Source: an uncultured Prevotellaceae bacterium (GTDB lineage Bacteria; Bacteroidota; Bacteroidia; Bacteroidales; Bacteroidaceae). Taken from it: a stretch of DNA of 64,000 nt. The stretch covers positions 1 to 64,000 of the forward strand of contig ONQT01000004.1 of the NCBI GenBank assembly GCA_900320045.1. The letters run 5' to 3'. Positions 33,739 to 41,876 of this stretch are shown here, piece after piece (within the stretch, counting starts at the first letter, position 1; every line of letters starts with the position of its first letter). A program made the translations under genes and the position numbers. A model generated the notes under the pieces. The model had not been told where the DNA came from. It saw only the letters and a program-made list of their open reading frames with translations, and did no database searches.

Positions 33739-36504
33739 TTAGTGTGCCTCCAGCCAGTTTGCTCCAAATCCTGAGTCTGCTAACAGAGGAACTTTCATCT
33801 GAAAAGCACCTTGCATCTCTTCGATGACGATACGCTCCACCAGGTCTTTCTCTTCGGGCAGCACGCTGAAGTTCAATTCGTCGTGGACCTGGAGTATCAT
33901 CTTACTCTTGATACCTTCTTGTTTGAAGCGCTGGAAGATGCGTATCATCGCTACCTTAATGATATCTGCAGCGGTGCCTTGAATCGGGGCGTTGATGGCG
34001 TTGCGCTCAGCAAAGCCGCGGACGGTGGCGTTGGCACTATTGATATCCGGCAGATAGCGACGACGACCGAATAGGGTAGTGACATAACCCTGCTGACGAG
34101 CTACTTCCTTCGATTTCTCCATATAGTCATGAACCTGTGGGAAGGTTTCGAAGTATCCGTCAATGAGCATCTTAGCTTCGTCACGCGGAATGTCCAGACG
34201 CTCGGCAAGACCGAAGACCGTGATGCCGTAAATGATGCCGAAATTGGCGCGTTTAGACTTGGTACGTTCGTCGCGGGTGACCTCTTCGATGGGTTTCTTG
34301 TAGATGTTGGCTGCTGTGGCAGCATGTAGGTCCTTGCCTTCACGGAACACCCTGATCATGTTCTCGTCTCCGCTGAGATGAGCCATGACGCGCAACTCAA
34401 TCTGACTATAGTCGGCCGAGAAGAACAGGCAACCAGGTTCTGGTACAAATGCCTTGCGAATCTCTTTGCCATCTTCGCCACGGACGGGAATGTTCTGCAA
34501 GTTCGGGTCGCTGCTGGACAGACGTCCCGTAGCCGTTACTGTCTGATTAAAAGAGGTATGAATATGGCCCGTACGCGGGTTAATCAGTGTGGGCAGTGTA
34601 TCAATATACGTTCCCAACAGTTTCTTCAGACCGCGATGGTCCAGAATCAGGCCAACGATTTCGTGCTTATGGCGCAGCTGTTGCAGCACTTCCTCGCTGG
34701 TCACATACTGACCGGTCTTAGTCTTCTTGGCTTTCTCGACAATCTTCAGTTTCTCAAAGAGGATGTCGCCCACCTGCTTGGGGGATGCAATATTGAACGA
34801 CTCTCCCGCTAATTCGTAGATGCGCTGTTCAATATCAAGCATACGCTGTGTCAACTGCTTACTGGTTTCAGCCAGCGAGTCGGTATCGATACAGACTCCG
34901 TTCATCTCCATCTCGGCTAAGACGGGCATCAAGGGCATTTCTATCTGATAGAAGAGATCTTCGCACTCGTGCTTCTTCAGCTCGGGCTCCAACTTGTTCT
35001 TCAGCTGCAGGGTGATGTCTGCATCTTCGCAGGCGTATTCATATACCTCTTGCGGGCTGAGATCTCGCATGGAGCGTTGCTGCTTGCCGCGAGGACCGAT
35101 GAGCTCGTCGATGTGTATCGTTTTATAGTTGAGGTAGATTTCTGCCATATAGTCCATGTTGTGGCGCAGCTCAGGTTGAATGAGGTAATGGGCAATCATC
35201 GTGTCCCACAACTGTCCGCGCAACTCAATGCCATAGTTGTGGAGCACCTCCAAATCATACTTCAGGTTCTGACCTATCTTTAATATCTGTTCGTCTTCAT
35301 AGACAGGTCGGAAAATTTCCAACAAATTCTGAGCAGCATCCCGTTGGGGTGGGATAGGGACGTAAAAGGCTTCGTGTTCCTGAACAGAGAAGCTCAATCC
35401 TACCAATTCGGCGTCTATTGGCGAGGTGCTGGTGGTCTCCGTGTCTAGAACAAGAAATTCTTTTGTCCTGAAAAAGTCACAAAGTTTACGGCAATCATCC
35501 TCATTATCAATAAGTTTGTAATTATGAGGTATCGTTTTCAGCTTCTCAAAACTCGAGAATTTGGGTGCTTCCGACCCGTCGGCGGCAAATTCGGCAAAGA
35601 GATCGAGTTGTCCGTTAGCAGGTTTTTGCTTTGTTACAGGTTTTTTAAGAATCTTGCTTGCCAAGCTCTTCAGTTCAAGTTCTTCCAACAGTTTGGCCAG
35701 TTCGGGTTCGTTGGGTGACGACAATCGGAGTTCGTCCATCTTGAGTTCGATGGGAACATCGGTTTTGATGGTTGCCAGGAATTTCGACATCTTGATGTCT
35801 TCCACATGTTCTATGACCTTCTTTTGGAGTGCGCCCTTGATGGAATCGGTATGTTCGAGCAGATTTTCTACTGAACCGAATTCATTGATGAGCTTGACAG
35901 CAGTCTTCTCACCGACACCGGGACAGCCAGGGAAGTTATCGGCCGAATCGCCCATGAGTGCTAAGAGGTCTATCACGGCCTCGGTCGATGGAATGGCATA
36001 TTTTTGTTTCACCTCCTCCGGACCCATGATTTCATATCCGCCTCCATGACGAGGACGGTAAATGAAGACGTTGGAACGTACCAGCTGGCCATAATCTTTG
36101 TCGGGTGTCAGCATGTATGTCTCGATACCTTGTTCGCCTGCCTTCGTAGCCAAAGTGCCGATAACATCGTCTGCTTCATAGCCGTCAACCTGTAGGACGG
36201 GAATGTTATAAGCGTGAAGTATTTCTTTGATGATAGGAACAGACTGCCGGATGTCTTCCGGTGTTGCTTCACGCTGCGCCTTATAAGCAGGATATGCCTC
36301 GCTGCGGAACGTCGGACCGTGAGGGTCAAAGGCAACGCCGATATGTGTGGGTTGTTCCTTGGTAAGCACTTCCTGCAGGGTGTTCAGAAATCCCATAATG
36401 GCACTTGTGTTCTGTCCCTTCGAGTTGATTCGAGGGTTTTTAATGAATGCGTAATACGACCGATAAATCAGGGCGTAGGCATCTAAAAGAAAGAGTCTTT
36501 CCAT
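33739..36504 (-). CDS. polA: DNA polymerase I
   Basis: A 921-residue protein with three domains: N-terminal 5'-3' exonuclease (F-L-L-D-A-Y-A-L-I-Y-R, T-P-D-K-D-Y), a 3'-5' exonuclease (V-L-D-T-E-T-T-S, D-A-D-I-T), and the polymerase (S-A-D-Y-S-Q-I-E-L-R, R-A-N-F-G-I-I-Y-G, V-H-D-E-L). Function: Okazaki fragment processing and repair synthesis. The start is ATG 36504; the ATG at 36552 is upstream but overlaps non-coding sequence. The linker near residues 315-325 (A-D-G-S-E-A-P) is encoded by a weak palindrome. Confidence 0.96.
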   Translation of the reverse strand: MERLFLLDAYALIYRSYYAFIKNPRINSKGQNTSAIMGFLNTLQEVLTKEQPTHIGVAFDPHGPTFRSEAYPAYKAQREATPEDIRQSVPIIKEILHAYNIPVLQVDGYEADDVIGTLATKAGEQGIETYMLTPDKDYGQLVRSNVFIYRPRHGGGYEIMGPEEVKQKYAIPSTEAVIDLLALMGDSADNFPGCPGVGEKTAVKLINEFGSVENLLEHTDSIKGALQKKVIEHVEDIKMSKFLATIKTDVPIELKMDELRLSSPNEPELAKLLEELELKSLASKILKKPVTKQKPANGQLDLFAEFAADGSEAPKFSSFEKLKTIPHNYKLIDNEDDCRKLCDFFRTKEFLVLDTETTSTSPIDAELVGLSFSVQEHEAFYVPIPPQRDAAQNLLEIFRPVYEDEQILKIGQNLKYDLEVLHNYGIELRGQLWDTMIAHYLIQPELRHNMDYMAEIYLNYKTIHIDELIGPRGKQQRSMRDLSPQEVYEYACEDADITLQLKNKLEPELKKHECEDLFYQIEMPLMPVLAEMEMNGVCIDTDSLAETSKQLTQRMLDIEQRIYELAGESFNIASPKQVGDILFEKLKIVEKAKKTKTGQYVTSEEVLQQLRHKHEIVGLILDHRGLKKLLGTYIDTLPTLINPRTGHIHTSFNQTVTATGRLSSSDPNLQNIPVRGEDGKEIRKAFVPEPGCLFFSADYSQIELRVMAHLSGDENMIRVFREGKDLHAATAANIYKKPIEEVTRDERTKSKRANFGIIYGITVFGLAERLDIPRDEAKMLIDGYFETFPQVHDYMEKSKEVARQQGYVTTLFGRRRYLPDINSANATVRGFAERNAINAPIQGTAADIIKVAMIRIFQRFKQEGIKSKMILQVHDELNFSVLPEEKDLVERIVIEEMQGAFQMKVPLLADSGFGANWLEAH

Positions 36505-36541
36505 AACAAATTTAAAATTTCCGTGTAAAATTACTAAAAAA

Positions 36542-36574
36542 TTTGTTGCCATCCAATTATTTTCACTAATTTTG
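36542..36574 (+). promoter_or_regulatory. Promoter of the prenyl diphosphate synthase gene
   Basis: TTTG at 36542-36545 and TAATTTTG at 36567-36574 are separated by 21 bp. The leader is about 15-20 nt. Confidence 0.65.
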
Positions 36575-36593
36575 TAGGAAAATTAAGATACTC

Positions 36594-37574
36594 ATGGATT
36601 ATTTAAGCATCATCAGACAGCCAATCGTATCGGAATTGAACGATTTCAACGCTCTTTTCGAGCAAGCGTTATCAGAAGCTGACAACGCTATGCTGGAAAA
36701 CGTATTAGGCTATATTAAGAAGCGTGGGGGTAAGCGGATGCGTCCCATTTTGACATTGCTGATGGCTAAGAGCTTCGGACAAGTGTCTGACTCCACACAG
36801 CATGCTGCCCTGGCATTGGAGCTGTTGCACACTGCATCACTCGTACACGATGATGTTGTGGACGAGAGTGATGAACGCCGCGGTCAGGCTTCTGTGAATG
36901 CTTCATTTACTAATAAGGTAGCAGTCTTGGTGGGCGACTATATCCTTTCTACCGCGTTACTTCATGTCGCTTATACAGGACAGCCCAAAATCGTTGAGGA
37001 ATTGGCCCTGTTGGGCCGAACCTTGGCGTCTGGTGAGTTGCTTCAGTTGTCGAGTGTCCAAAAGCAGGAGATTAGTGAAGACCTTTATTTCGATATTATT
37101 TATCAGAAGACAGCCGTACTTTTTGCTGTTAGTGCTGCTATTGGAGCAATGTCCGCTGGTGCCCATGAAGGCGATATAGAGGGAGCCCGCCAGTTTGGTA
37201 AGCAGTTAGGGTTGATGTTTCAGATTCGCGATGATATTTTTGATTACTTCGATGATGCAAGCATCGGCAAACCAACCGGTAACGATATGAAGGAAGGCAA
37301 ATTGACACTACCGGTAATCTATGCTTTGAACAAGAGTCAGGATGCCAATATGATCGCATTGGCTTACAAAGTGAAAGAAGGTTGTGCCAATACGGATGAA
37401 ATCGCCCGTTTGGTGGACTTTACGAAACTGCAGGGTGGCATTGAATATGCTGAACATTGCATGGAGAACCTTGGTTCCCTGTGTAAGCAGTATATTGACG
37501 AATATATCAAAGAAAAGGCCATCAGGGATTCCCTGACGGCCTATGTAGATTACGTTGTTCAGCGTAGCTATTAG
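36594..37574 (+). CDS. Polyprenyl diphosphate synthase
   Basis: A 326-residue trans-prenyltransferase. The first Asp-rich motif is L-V-H-D-D-V-V-D-E-S-D-E-R-R-G and the second is Q-I-R-D-D-I-F-D-Y-F. Such enzymes make the long isoprenoid side chain of menaquinone or similar. Product length cannot be read directly. A strong hairpin (GGCC-A-TCAGGG / CCCTGA-C-GGCC) lies inside the last codons at 37528-37552. The stop overlaps the convergent deoC stop by 4 bp. Confidence 0.92.
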   Translation: MDYLSIIRQPIVSELNDFNALFEQALSEADNAMLENVLGYIKKRGGKRMRPILTLLMAKSFGQVSDSTQHAALALELLHTASLVHDDVVDESDERRGQASVNASFTNKVAVLVGDYILSTALLHVAYTGQPKIVEELALLGRTLASGELLQLSSVQKQEISEDLYFDIIYQKTAVLFAVSAAIGAMSAGAHEGDIEGARQFGKQLGLMFQIRDDIFDYFDDASIGKPTGNDMKEGKLTLPVIYALNKSQDANMIALAYKVKEGCANTDEIARLVDFTKLQGGIEYAEHCMENLGSLCKQYIDEYIKEKAIRDSLTAYVDYVVQRSY

Positions 37575-38464
37575 AAGAACTTTACTTCTTTTCCAGCGAG
37601 ATCGCTCAATACCAGATTCGGTAGACGGCTGGTGCCTAAGCGGAAGTAGTAGTTGGTAAGCCATTTTTCGCCCAACACTTCCTCAACGATGCTATAGTAG
37701 GTCAGTGCATCCTTCACCGTATTGATACCACCGGCGGGCTTCAAGCCTACCATGATACCCGTCTGGTCGTAGTACTCCTTAATAGCCTGACACATCACAT
37801 AAACGGCCTCGGGTGTTGCGCCAACTTTCTCCTTACCGGTAGAGGTCTTGATATAGTCGGCACCGGCATACATCGAAAGGATGGAAGCCTTCTTCACGTT
37901 CGACAGATTCAGCAGGTCGCCAGTCTCCAGAATTACCTTCATGGGCACAGCACCGCAAGCAGCCTTCTGTTCCCAGATTTCGTCGCATACGGTCTCATAG
38001 TCACCTGCCAGGAACTCACCAACATGCATCACGATGTCGACATTCTCTGCTCCGTCCTGAACGGCCAGCTGGGTCTCAGCAACCTTAATCTCAATCAACG
38101 CCTGAGAAGAGGGGAATGCACCGCTGACAACCGTCGGGATGACACCTTCTACCTCCAGTGAGTCTGCAACGAGCTTAGCGAAACGGGGGTATGTAACGAC
38201 TGTTGCCACATGGGGCATGTCGGGATATTCGTGAGCGAACTTGTTGACTTTCTCTACCAATGCGAGGACGCTTTCTGCAGAGTCCTGAGTGGTCAAGGTA
38301 GTCATACAGACACAGCTGAACAGGAATTTCTTGATTTCCTCTGTGTCGTTCTTGGGAACTCTCTCTTCAACGATTTTCTTCACGGCAGCTGCTACCTCTG
38401 CTTCGTTCACATTGCAGTTGTACTTGCTCAGCGCCTGCTCATACTTGCTTTTCATTTCTTCCAT
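37571..38464 (-). CDS. deoC: Deoxyribose-phosphate aldolase
   Basis: A 297-residue class I aldolase that splits 2-deoxyribose 5-phosphate to acetaldehyde and glyceraldehyde 3-phosphate. The Schiff-base lysine is in Y-I-K-T-S-T-G-K, and V-M-H-V-G-E-F and L-K-P-A-G-G-I are present. It is the last gene of the mnmG-to-deoC operon, 24 bp after the MazG-like gene. Confidence 0.93.
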   Translation of the reverse strand: MEEMKSKYEQALSKYNCNVNEAEVAAAVKKIVEERVPKNDTEEIKKFLFSCVCMTTLTTQDSAESVLALVEKVNKFAHEYPDMPHVATVVTYPRFAKLVADSLEVEGVIPTVVSGAFPSSQALIEIKVAETQLAVQDGAENVDIVMHVGEFLAGDYETVCDEIWEQKAACGAVPMKVILETGDLLNLSNVKKASILSMYAGADYIKTSTGKEKVGATPEAVYVMCQAIKEYYDQTGIMVGLKPAGGINTVKDALTYYSIVEEVLGEKWLTNYYFRLGTSRLPNLVLSDLAGKEVKFF

Positions 38465-38488
38465 AATACTAGGTTTTTAAAGTACAAA

Positions 38489-38830
38489 TTAAAGTTTACT
38501 ATTTTTGATATGTCTCTCTTTGTCTCGTTGTGTCTTTTTCTCTATATTCTTTTTCAACTCTACTGTGAGGTCTACCCCCGTTTGGTTAGCCAGACACAGC
38601 AGAACCCACAGGACGTCAGCCATTTCGTCTCCCAAGGCTTCTTGGCCATTGTCCTTGGCTCGTGGGTCGTCTTTCTTCCACGACTGGTCACCGTAACGGC
38701 GGCTGATGATGCGTGCCAGTTCTCCTACTTCTTCAGTCAGAACGGCCATATTGGTCAATTCAGAAAAGTATCGTACCCCATAGGTGGTAATCCACTCATC
38801 TACAGTCTGTTGAGCCTCTTTTATACTCAT
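38489..38830 (-). CDS. MazG-like nucleotide pyrophosphohydrolase
   Basis: A 113-residue all-alpha NTP pyrophosphatase. The metal-binding pattern is E-E-V-G-E-L and D-E-M-A-D-V-L. It probably cleaves non-canonical dNTPs. It sits between dtd (4 bp upstream) and deoC in an operon otherwise of nucleotide and translation-quality genes. Confidence 0.88.
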   Translation of the reverse strand: MSIKEAQQTVDEWITTYGVRYFSELTNMAVLTEEVGELARIISRRYGDQSWKKDDPRAKDNGQEALGDEMADVLWVLLCLANQTGVDLTVELKKNIEKKTQRDKERHIKNSKL

Positions 38831-38834
38831 GGTA

Positions 38835-39287
38835 TTATTCCTTGTTCTTGGTGTCCATGCAAATGGTTACAGGACCGTCATTCAGCAGCTCTACCTGCAT
38901 GTCGGCACCAAATTCTCCTGTCCCTACTGGTTTGCCTAACGCCTCAGACAACTTGTTGCAGAACTCCTCATAGAGTGGGATAGAGTGCTCGTGAGAGCCG
39001 GCACGAAGCCACGAGGGTCTGTTGCCTTTTTTATAGCTTGCAAAGAGCGTGAATTGGCTGACCACAAGTGCCTCTCCGTTCACGTCTAAGATGGAGCGGT
39101 TCATGACGTGTTGCTCATCGTCAAAGACCCTGAGATTGGCTATCTTGCGTACAAGCCATTCAACGTCGTCCGAGTTATCTTCGTCACAGATTCCTATGAG
39201 TATCAGGAAACCATTCTGGATGGCTGATTTACGACAGCCTTCTATGTTGACGCTGGCGTGTTTAACACGCTGTATAACTGCTCTCAT
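38835..39287 (-). CDS. dtd: D-aminoacyl-tRNA deacylase
   Basis: A 150-residue enzyme that removes D-amino acids from mischarged tRNA. Signature motifs S-Q-F-T-L-F-A and N-D-G-P-V-T-I are present. The -7 box lies 4 bp from the start codon, so its message is probably leaderless. It is read with the MazG-like gene and deoC. Confidence 0.95.
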   Translation of the reverse strand: MRAVIQRVKHASVNIEGCRKSAIQNGFLILIGICDEDNSDDVEWLVRKIANLRVFDDEQHVMNRSILDVNGEALVVSQFTLFASYKKGNRPSWLRAGSHEHSIPLYEEFCNKLSEALGKPVGTGEFGADMQVELLNDGPVTICMDTKNKE

Positions 39288-39291
39288 GCTG

Positions 39292-39323
39292 CAAATTTAC
39301 AGAAAATTTTTGATACTTCCAAA
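39292..39323 (-). promoter_or_regulatory. Consensus promoter of dtd, next to the start codon
   Basis: On the minus strand TTTGG (39323-39319) and TAAATTTG (39299-39292) are separated by 19 bp. Four bases later comes the dtd ATG, so transcription would begin at or next to the start codon. Confidence 0.8.
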
Positions 39324-39364
39324 TAAAAACCGGAAAAAGTAAGGTAATCTACTTTCTGCACTAA

Positions 39365-39420
39365 GCTTACCTGTTACGTGACTAAGGTCACTTGACCCTG
39401 CGAATATAGTCACGTGTAAG
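39365..39420 (-). terminator. Inverted-repeat structure after uvrC
   Basis: CGTGACTA (39377-39384) pairs with TAGTCACG (39407-39414), with a smaller GGTCA / TGACC hairpin (39386-39397) inside and outer CTTAC/GTAAG pairing. The structure begins directly after the uvrC stop. No T-run is present, so it may be a terminator or a processing site. Confidence 0.5.
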
Positions 39421-41256
39421 TTAAGAACTAACTTCGTTGTTGAAGTAAGTATAGATGACGTTTGCTTTCGATGGTCCTAAGACTGCGGCAAGTTGTTCCA
39501 GGGTAGCTTCTTTGATGCGTTTGACAGACTTGAATGCCTTGAGAAGGTCGTCACGCGTCTTGGGACCCACACCCTTGATGTTGTCTAACTCTGACTGCAG
39601 GGCATGTTTAGAGCGTTTCTCGCGATGGAAAGTAATGGCAAAACGGTGCACTTCATCTTGAAGTTTTGTCAATACGCGAAACAGTTCTGAATTGGTTTTC
39701 ATCCCTATAACATGCGGCGGAAAACCATAGAGCAACTCATTGGTGCGATGCTTGTCATCCTTTGCCAGACCGGCAATGGGAATATCTAGTTGCAATTGAT
39801 CCTGTACGGCTTGACGTATAACCTCCATCTGTCCTTTTCCGCCATCGGCAACAATGAGGTCGGGTAGGGGTTCTCCTTCTTCTATCAGACGGCTATATCT
39901 TCGATCTACTACCTCTTTCATGGAGGCATAGTCGTCAGGTCCTACAACGGTCCTGATATTGTATTTTCGGTAGTCCTGTTTAGAGGGTTTCATCTTCTTG
40001 AATACAACGCATGCGGCCACCGCATCCGACCCCGAAATATTACTGTTGTCGAAGCACTCTATCTGGTAGGGAATCTTGGGCAGATGTAAGAGGTCCTGCA
40101 GCTCTTTCATAAGCCTGACTTGTTTCTGTTCAGGATTCAGTTTCTCGGCCTGTTTCAGTCTGTCAAACTTATATTGTTTGCCGTTCATCAATGATAGCTC
40201 CAGCAAGGTTTTCTTGTCGCCTCGTTGTGGTACGGTAATCGTAACGCCTTCCAGGTTGAGATCTATTTCCGAGGGTAGGATAATTTCCTTGGCATGGCTT
40301 TGGAAACGCTCTCTCATCTCTACAATTGCCAGTTGCAGAAGCTCCTCGTCTTTCTCGTCCAACTTCTTTTTATATTCAAAGGTGAACGATTGGTTTATTT
40401 GGCCATTGGATACATGGATATAGTTGACAAAGGCTGTCTTTTCATCGTTGGTGATGCTAAATACGTCAACGTTGTCGATAGTATGGCTGACGACTTCGCT
40501 TTTAGCCACAAATTGTTCTATCAGCACGTACCTGCGTTTTATTTCTTCTGCCTCCTCAAAACGTAGTTCCTCCGCCAGACGCAGCATCTCTTCTTTCATT
40601 AAACGTAGCACTTCGCGTGTGTTCCCTTTTAGGATTTCCCGTGCCTGCTCAATGTTTTTCAGGTACTCCTCGTGTGTTTGCTTGCCTATACAGGGCCCGA
40701 AACAGTTCTTGATGTGGTACTCTAAACAAACTTGATACTTCTTTTGCTTTACTCCCTCTTCGCTTATTGGTAAGCGGCAAGTACGTGGACGGTATAGTTT
40801 TTTGATGAGTTCCAAGACCGCATACATCGACGAAATATGGCTGTAAGGACCATAGTATGTTCCCCAATTCTTGTTAATGGTTCTTGTATTGAATATCCTG
40901 GGAAGATACTCTTTGGTAATACAAATGCTGGGGTAGGTCTTACCGTCTTTCAGGAGTACGTTGTAGCGTGGATTGTATTTCTTGATGAGCGAATTTTCAA
41001 GAAGCAATGCATCTTCTTCGGTGTTGACGACCGTATAGGTGATATCCCATATCTTTGATACCAATACCTTTGTTTTAAAGCGGTCAACTTCTGCATGGAA
41101 GTAGGATGAGACACGACTCTTCAGGTTCTTGGCCTTACCCACATAAATAATGGTGCCGTCAGCATCGTAGTACTGATAGCTGCCAGGCTTTTCAGGTAAA
41201 GCGCTTACAATCCCTCGTAGCTTAGCTATTCGTGCCTCATTCTCTTCCTTCGTCAT
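39421..41256 (-). CDS. uvrC: Excinuclease ABC subunit C
   Basis: A 611-residue dual-incision endonuclease of nucleotide excision repair. The N-terminal GIY-YIG domain reads G-S-Y-Q-Y-Y-D and I-I-Y-V-G-K-A-K-N-L. The UVR motif lies near residues 205-235, the RNase H-like domain has C-F-D-N-S-N, and the C-terminus has a helix-hairpin-helix pair (I-K-G-V-G-P-K-T). The parS site fills the gap between apt and uvrC. Confidence 0.95.
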   Translation of the reverse strand: MTKEENEARIAKLRGIVSALPEKPGSYQYYDADGTIIYVGKAKNLKSRVSSYFHAEVDRFKTKVLVSKIWDITYTVVNTEEDALLLENSLIKKYNPRYNVLLKDGKTYPSICITKEYLPRIFNTRTINKNWGTYYGPYSHISSMYAVLELIKKLYRPRTCRLPISEEGVKQKKYQVCLEYHIKNCFGPCIGKQTHEEYLKNIEQAREILKGNTREVLRLMKEEMLRLAEELRFEEAEEIKRRYVLIEQFVAKSEVVSHTIDNVDVFSITNDEKTAFVNYIHVSNGQINQSFTFEYKKKLDEKDEELLQLAIVEMRERFQSHAKEIILPSEIDLNLEGVTITVPQRGDKKTLLELSLMNGKQYKFDRLKQAEKLNPEQKQVRLMKELQDLLHLPKIPYQIECFDNSNISGSDAVAACVVFKKMKPSKQDYRKYNIRTVVGPDDYASMKEVVDRRYSRLIEEGEPLPDLIVADGGKGQMEVIRQAVQDQLQLDIPIAGLAKDDKHRTNELLYGFPPHVIGMKTNSELFRVLTKLQDEVHRFAITFHREKRSKHALQSELDNIKGVGPKTRDDLLKAFKSVKRIKEATLEQLAAVLGPSKANVIYTYFNNEVSS

Positions 41257-41262
41257 CTGTTT

Positions 41263-41278
41263 TGTTTCACGTGAAACA
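41263..41278. other. parS: parS chromosome-partition site (perfect)
   Basis: TGTTTCACGTGAAACA is an exact copy of the 16-bp bacterial parS palindrome bound by ParB. It fits in the 22-bp gap between apt stop and uvrC start, 6 bp before the uvrC ATG. It is established knowledge that parS sites cluster near oriC. Confidence 0.92.
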
Positions 41279-41806
41279 TTATACGGTTATCAGTGTTGTC
41301 AGCTCTATACCTTTGAACAAGTCTCTGCCGTGGAGGCCTTCGTCCCTGATCTCGATAATGAAGTTCATATAGATCTTTTTTGGATTGAAGTGCTCTACCA
41401 GCTTGTATGCTGCTTTGGCCGTTCCGCCGGTTGCCAGCAAATCGTCATGAATCAAAACCACGTCATCCTCATCAATGGAATCCAGGTGCATTTCGATGGT
41501 GTCCACGCCGTATTCTTTTGAGAACGATTCTTTGATGACTGTAGTTGGCAGTTTGCCCGGCTTTCTTGCTAATACTACACCGCATCCTAATCTTCCAGCT
41601 AAGGCGGATGCCATTACAAATCCACGACTTTCTATGCCGACAATCTTGGTGATTCCTTTGTCTTTATAAAGTTCTTCAAGTTCGTCTAGCATCTCTTTCA
41701 TGCATTCGCCACTCTTATAAAGTGTCGTCACGTCACGGAAGTTAATTCCTTTTTGAGGAAAGTCTGGAATACATCTCAAGTTGTCAATTAAAAGTTGTTT
41801 GTTCAT
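41279..41806 (-). CDS. apt: Adenine phosphoribosyltransferase
   Basis: A 175-residue purine salvage enzyme making AMP from adenine and PRPP. The PRPP-binding loop is V-L-I-H-D-D-L-L-A-T-G-G-T. It is flanked by parS sites on both sides in the mnmG-apt-uvrC operon. Confidence 0.95.
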   Translation of the reverse strand: MNKQLLIDNLRCIPDFPQKGINFRDVTTLYKSGECMKEMLDELEELYKDKGITKIVGIESRGFVMASALAGRLGCGVVLARKPGKLPTTVIKESFSKEYGVDTIEMHLDSIDEDDVVLIHDDLLATGGTAKAAYKLVEHFNPKKIYMNFIIEIRDEGLHGRDLFKGIELTTLITV

Positions 41807-41850
41807 AATCTTCGGTTTTAACGTTATTATTGTATTGATACCTCTCTTCT

Positions 41851-41866
41851 TGTTTCACGTGGAACA
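41851..41866. other. parS: parS chromosome-partition site (one mismatch)
   Basis: TGTTTCACGTGGAACA differs from the parS consensus at one position. It lies between mnmG stop and apt start, 588 bp from the perfect site. One-mismatch sites of this form are known to bind ParB in other bacteria. Confidence 0.88.
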
Positions 41867-41876
41867 TTATCCAGTT

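Noticed and set aside
35560..35585. Palindrome in polA linker
   Set aside because: Only 4-bp arms (GGGT/ACCC) around a 7-nt loop; expected by chance.
36505..36514. -7-like box two bases upstream of polA
   Set aside because: TAAATTTG on the minus strand has no -33 partner at the right distance, so it was not called a promoter.
37528..37552. Strong hairpin inside the end of the prenyl synthase gene
   Set aside because: Arms GGCC-A-TCAGGG and CCCTGA-C-GGCC are clear, but the encoded A-I-R-D-S-L-T-A-Y fits the family end and there is no T-run, so neither an insert nor a terminator is supported.
39409..39416. CACGTG at 39411 as a third parS site
   Set aside because: Flanks do not match TGTTTC/GAAACA; it belongs to the inverted repeat after uvrC.
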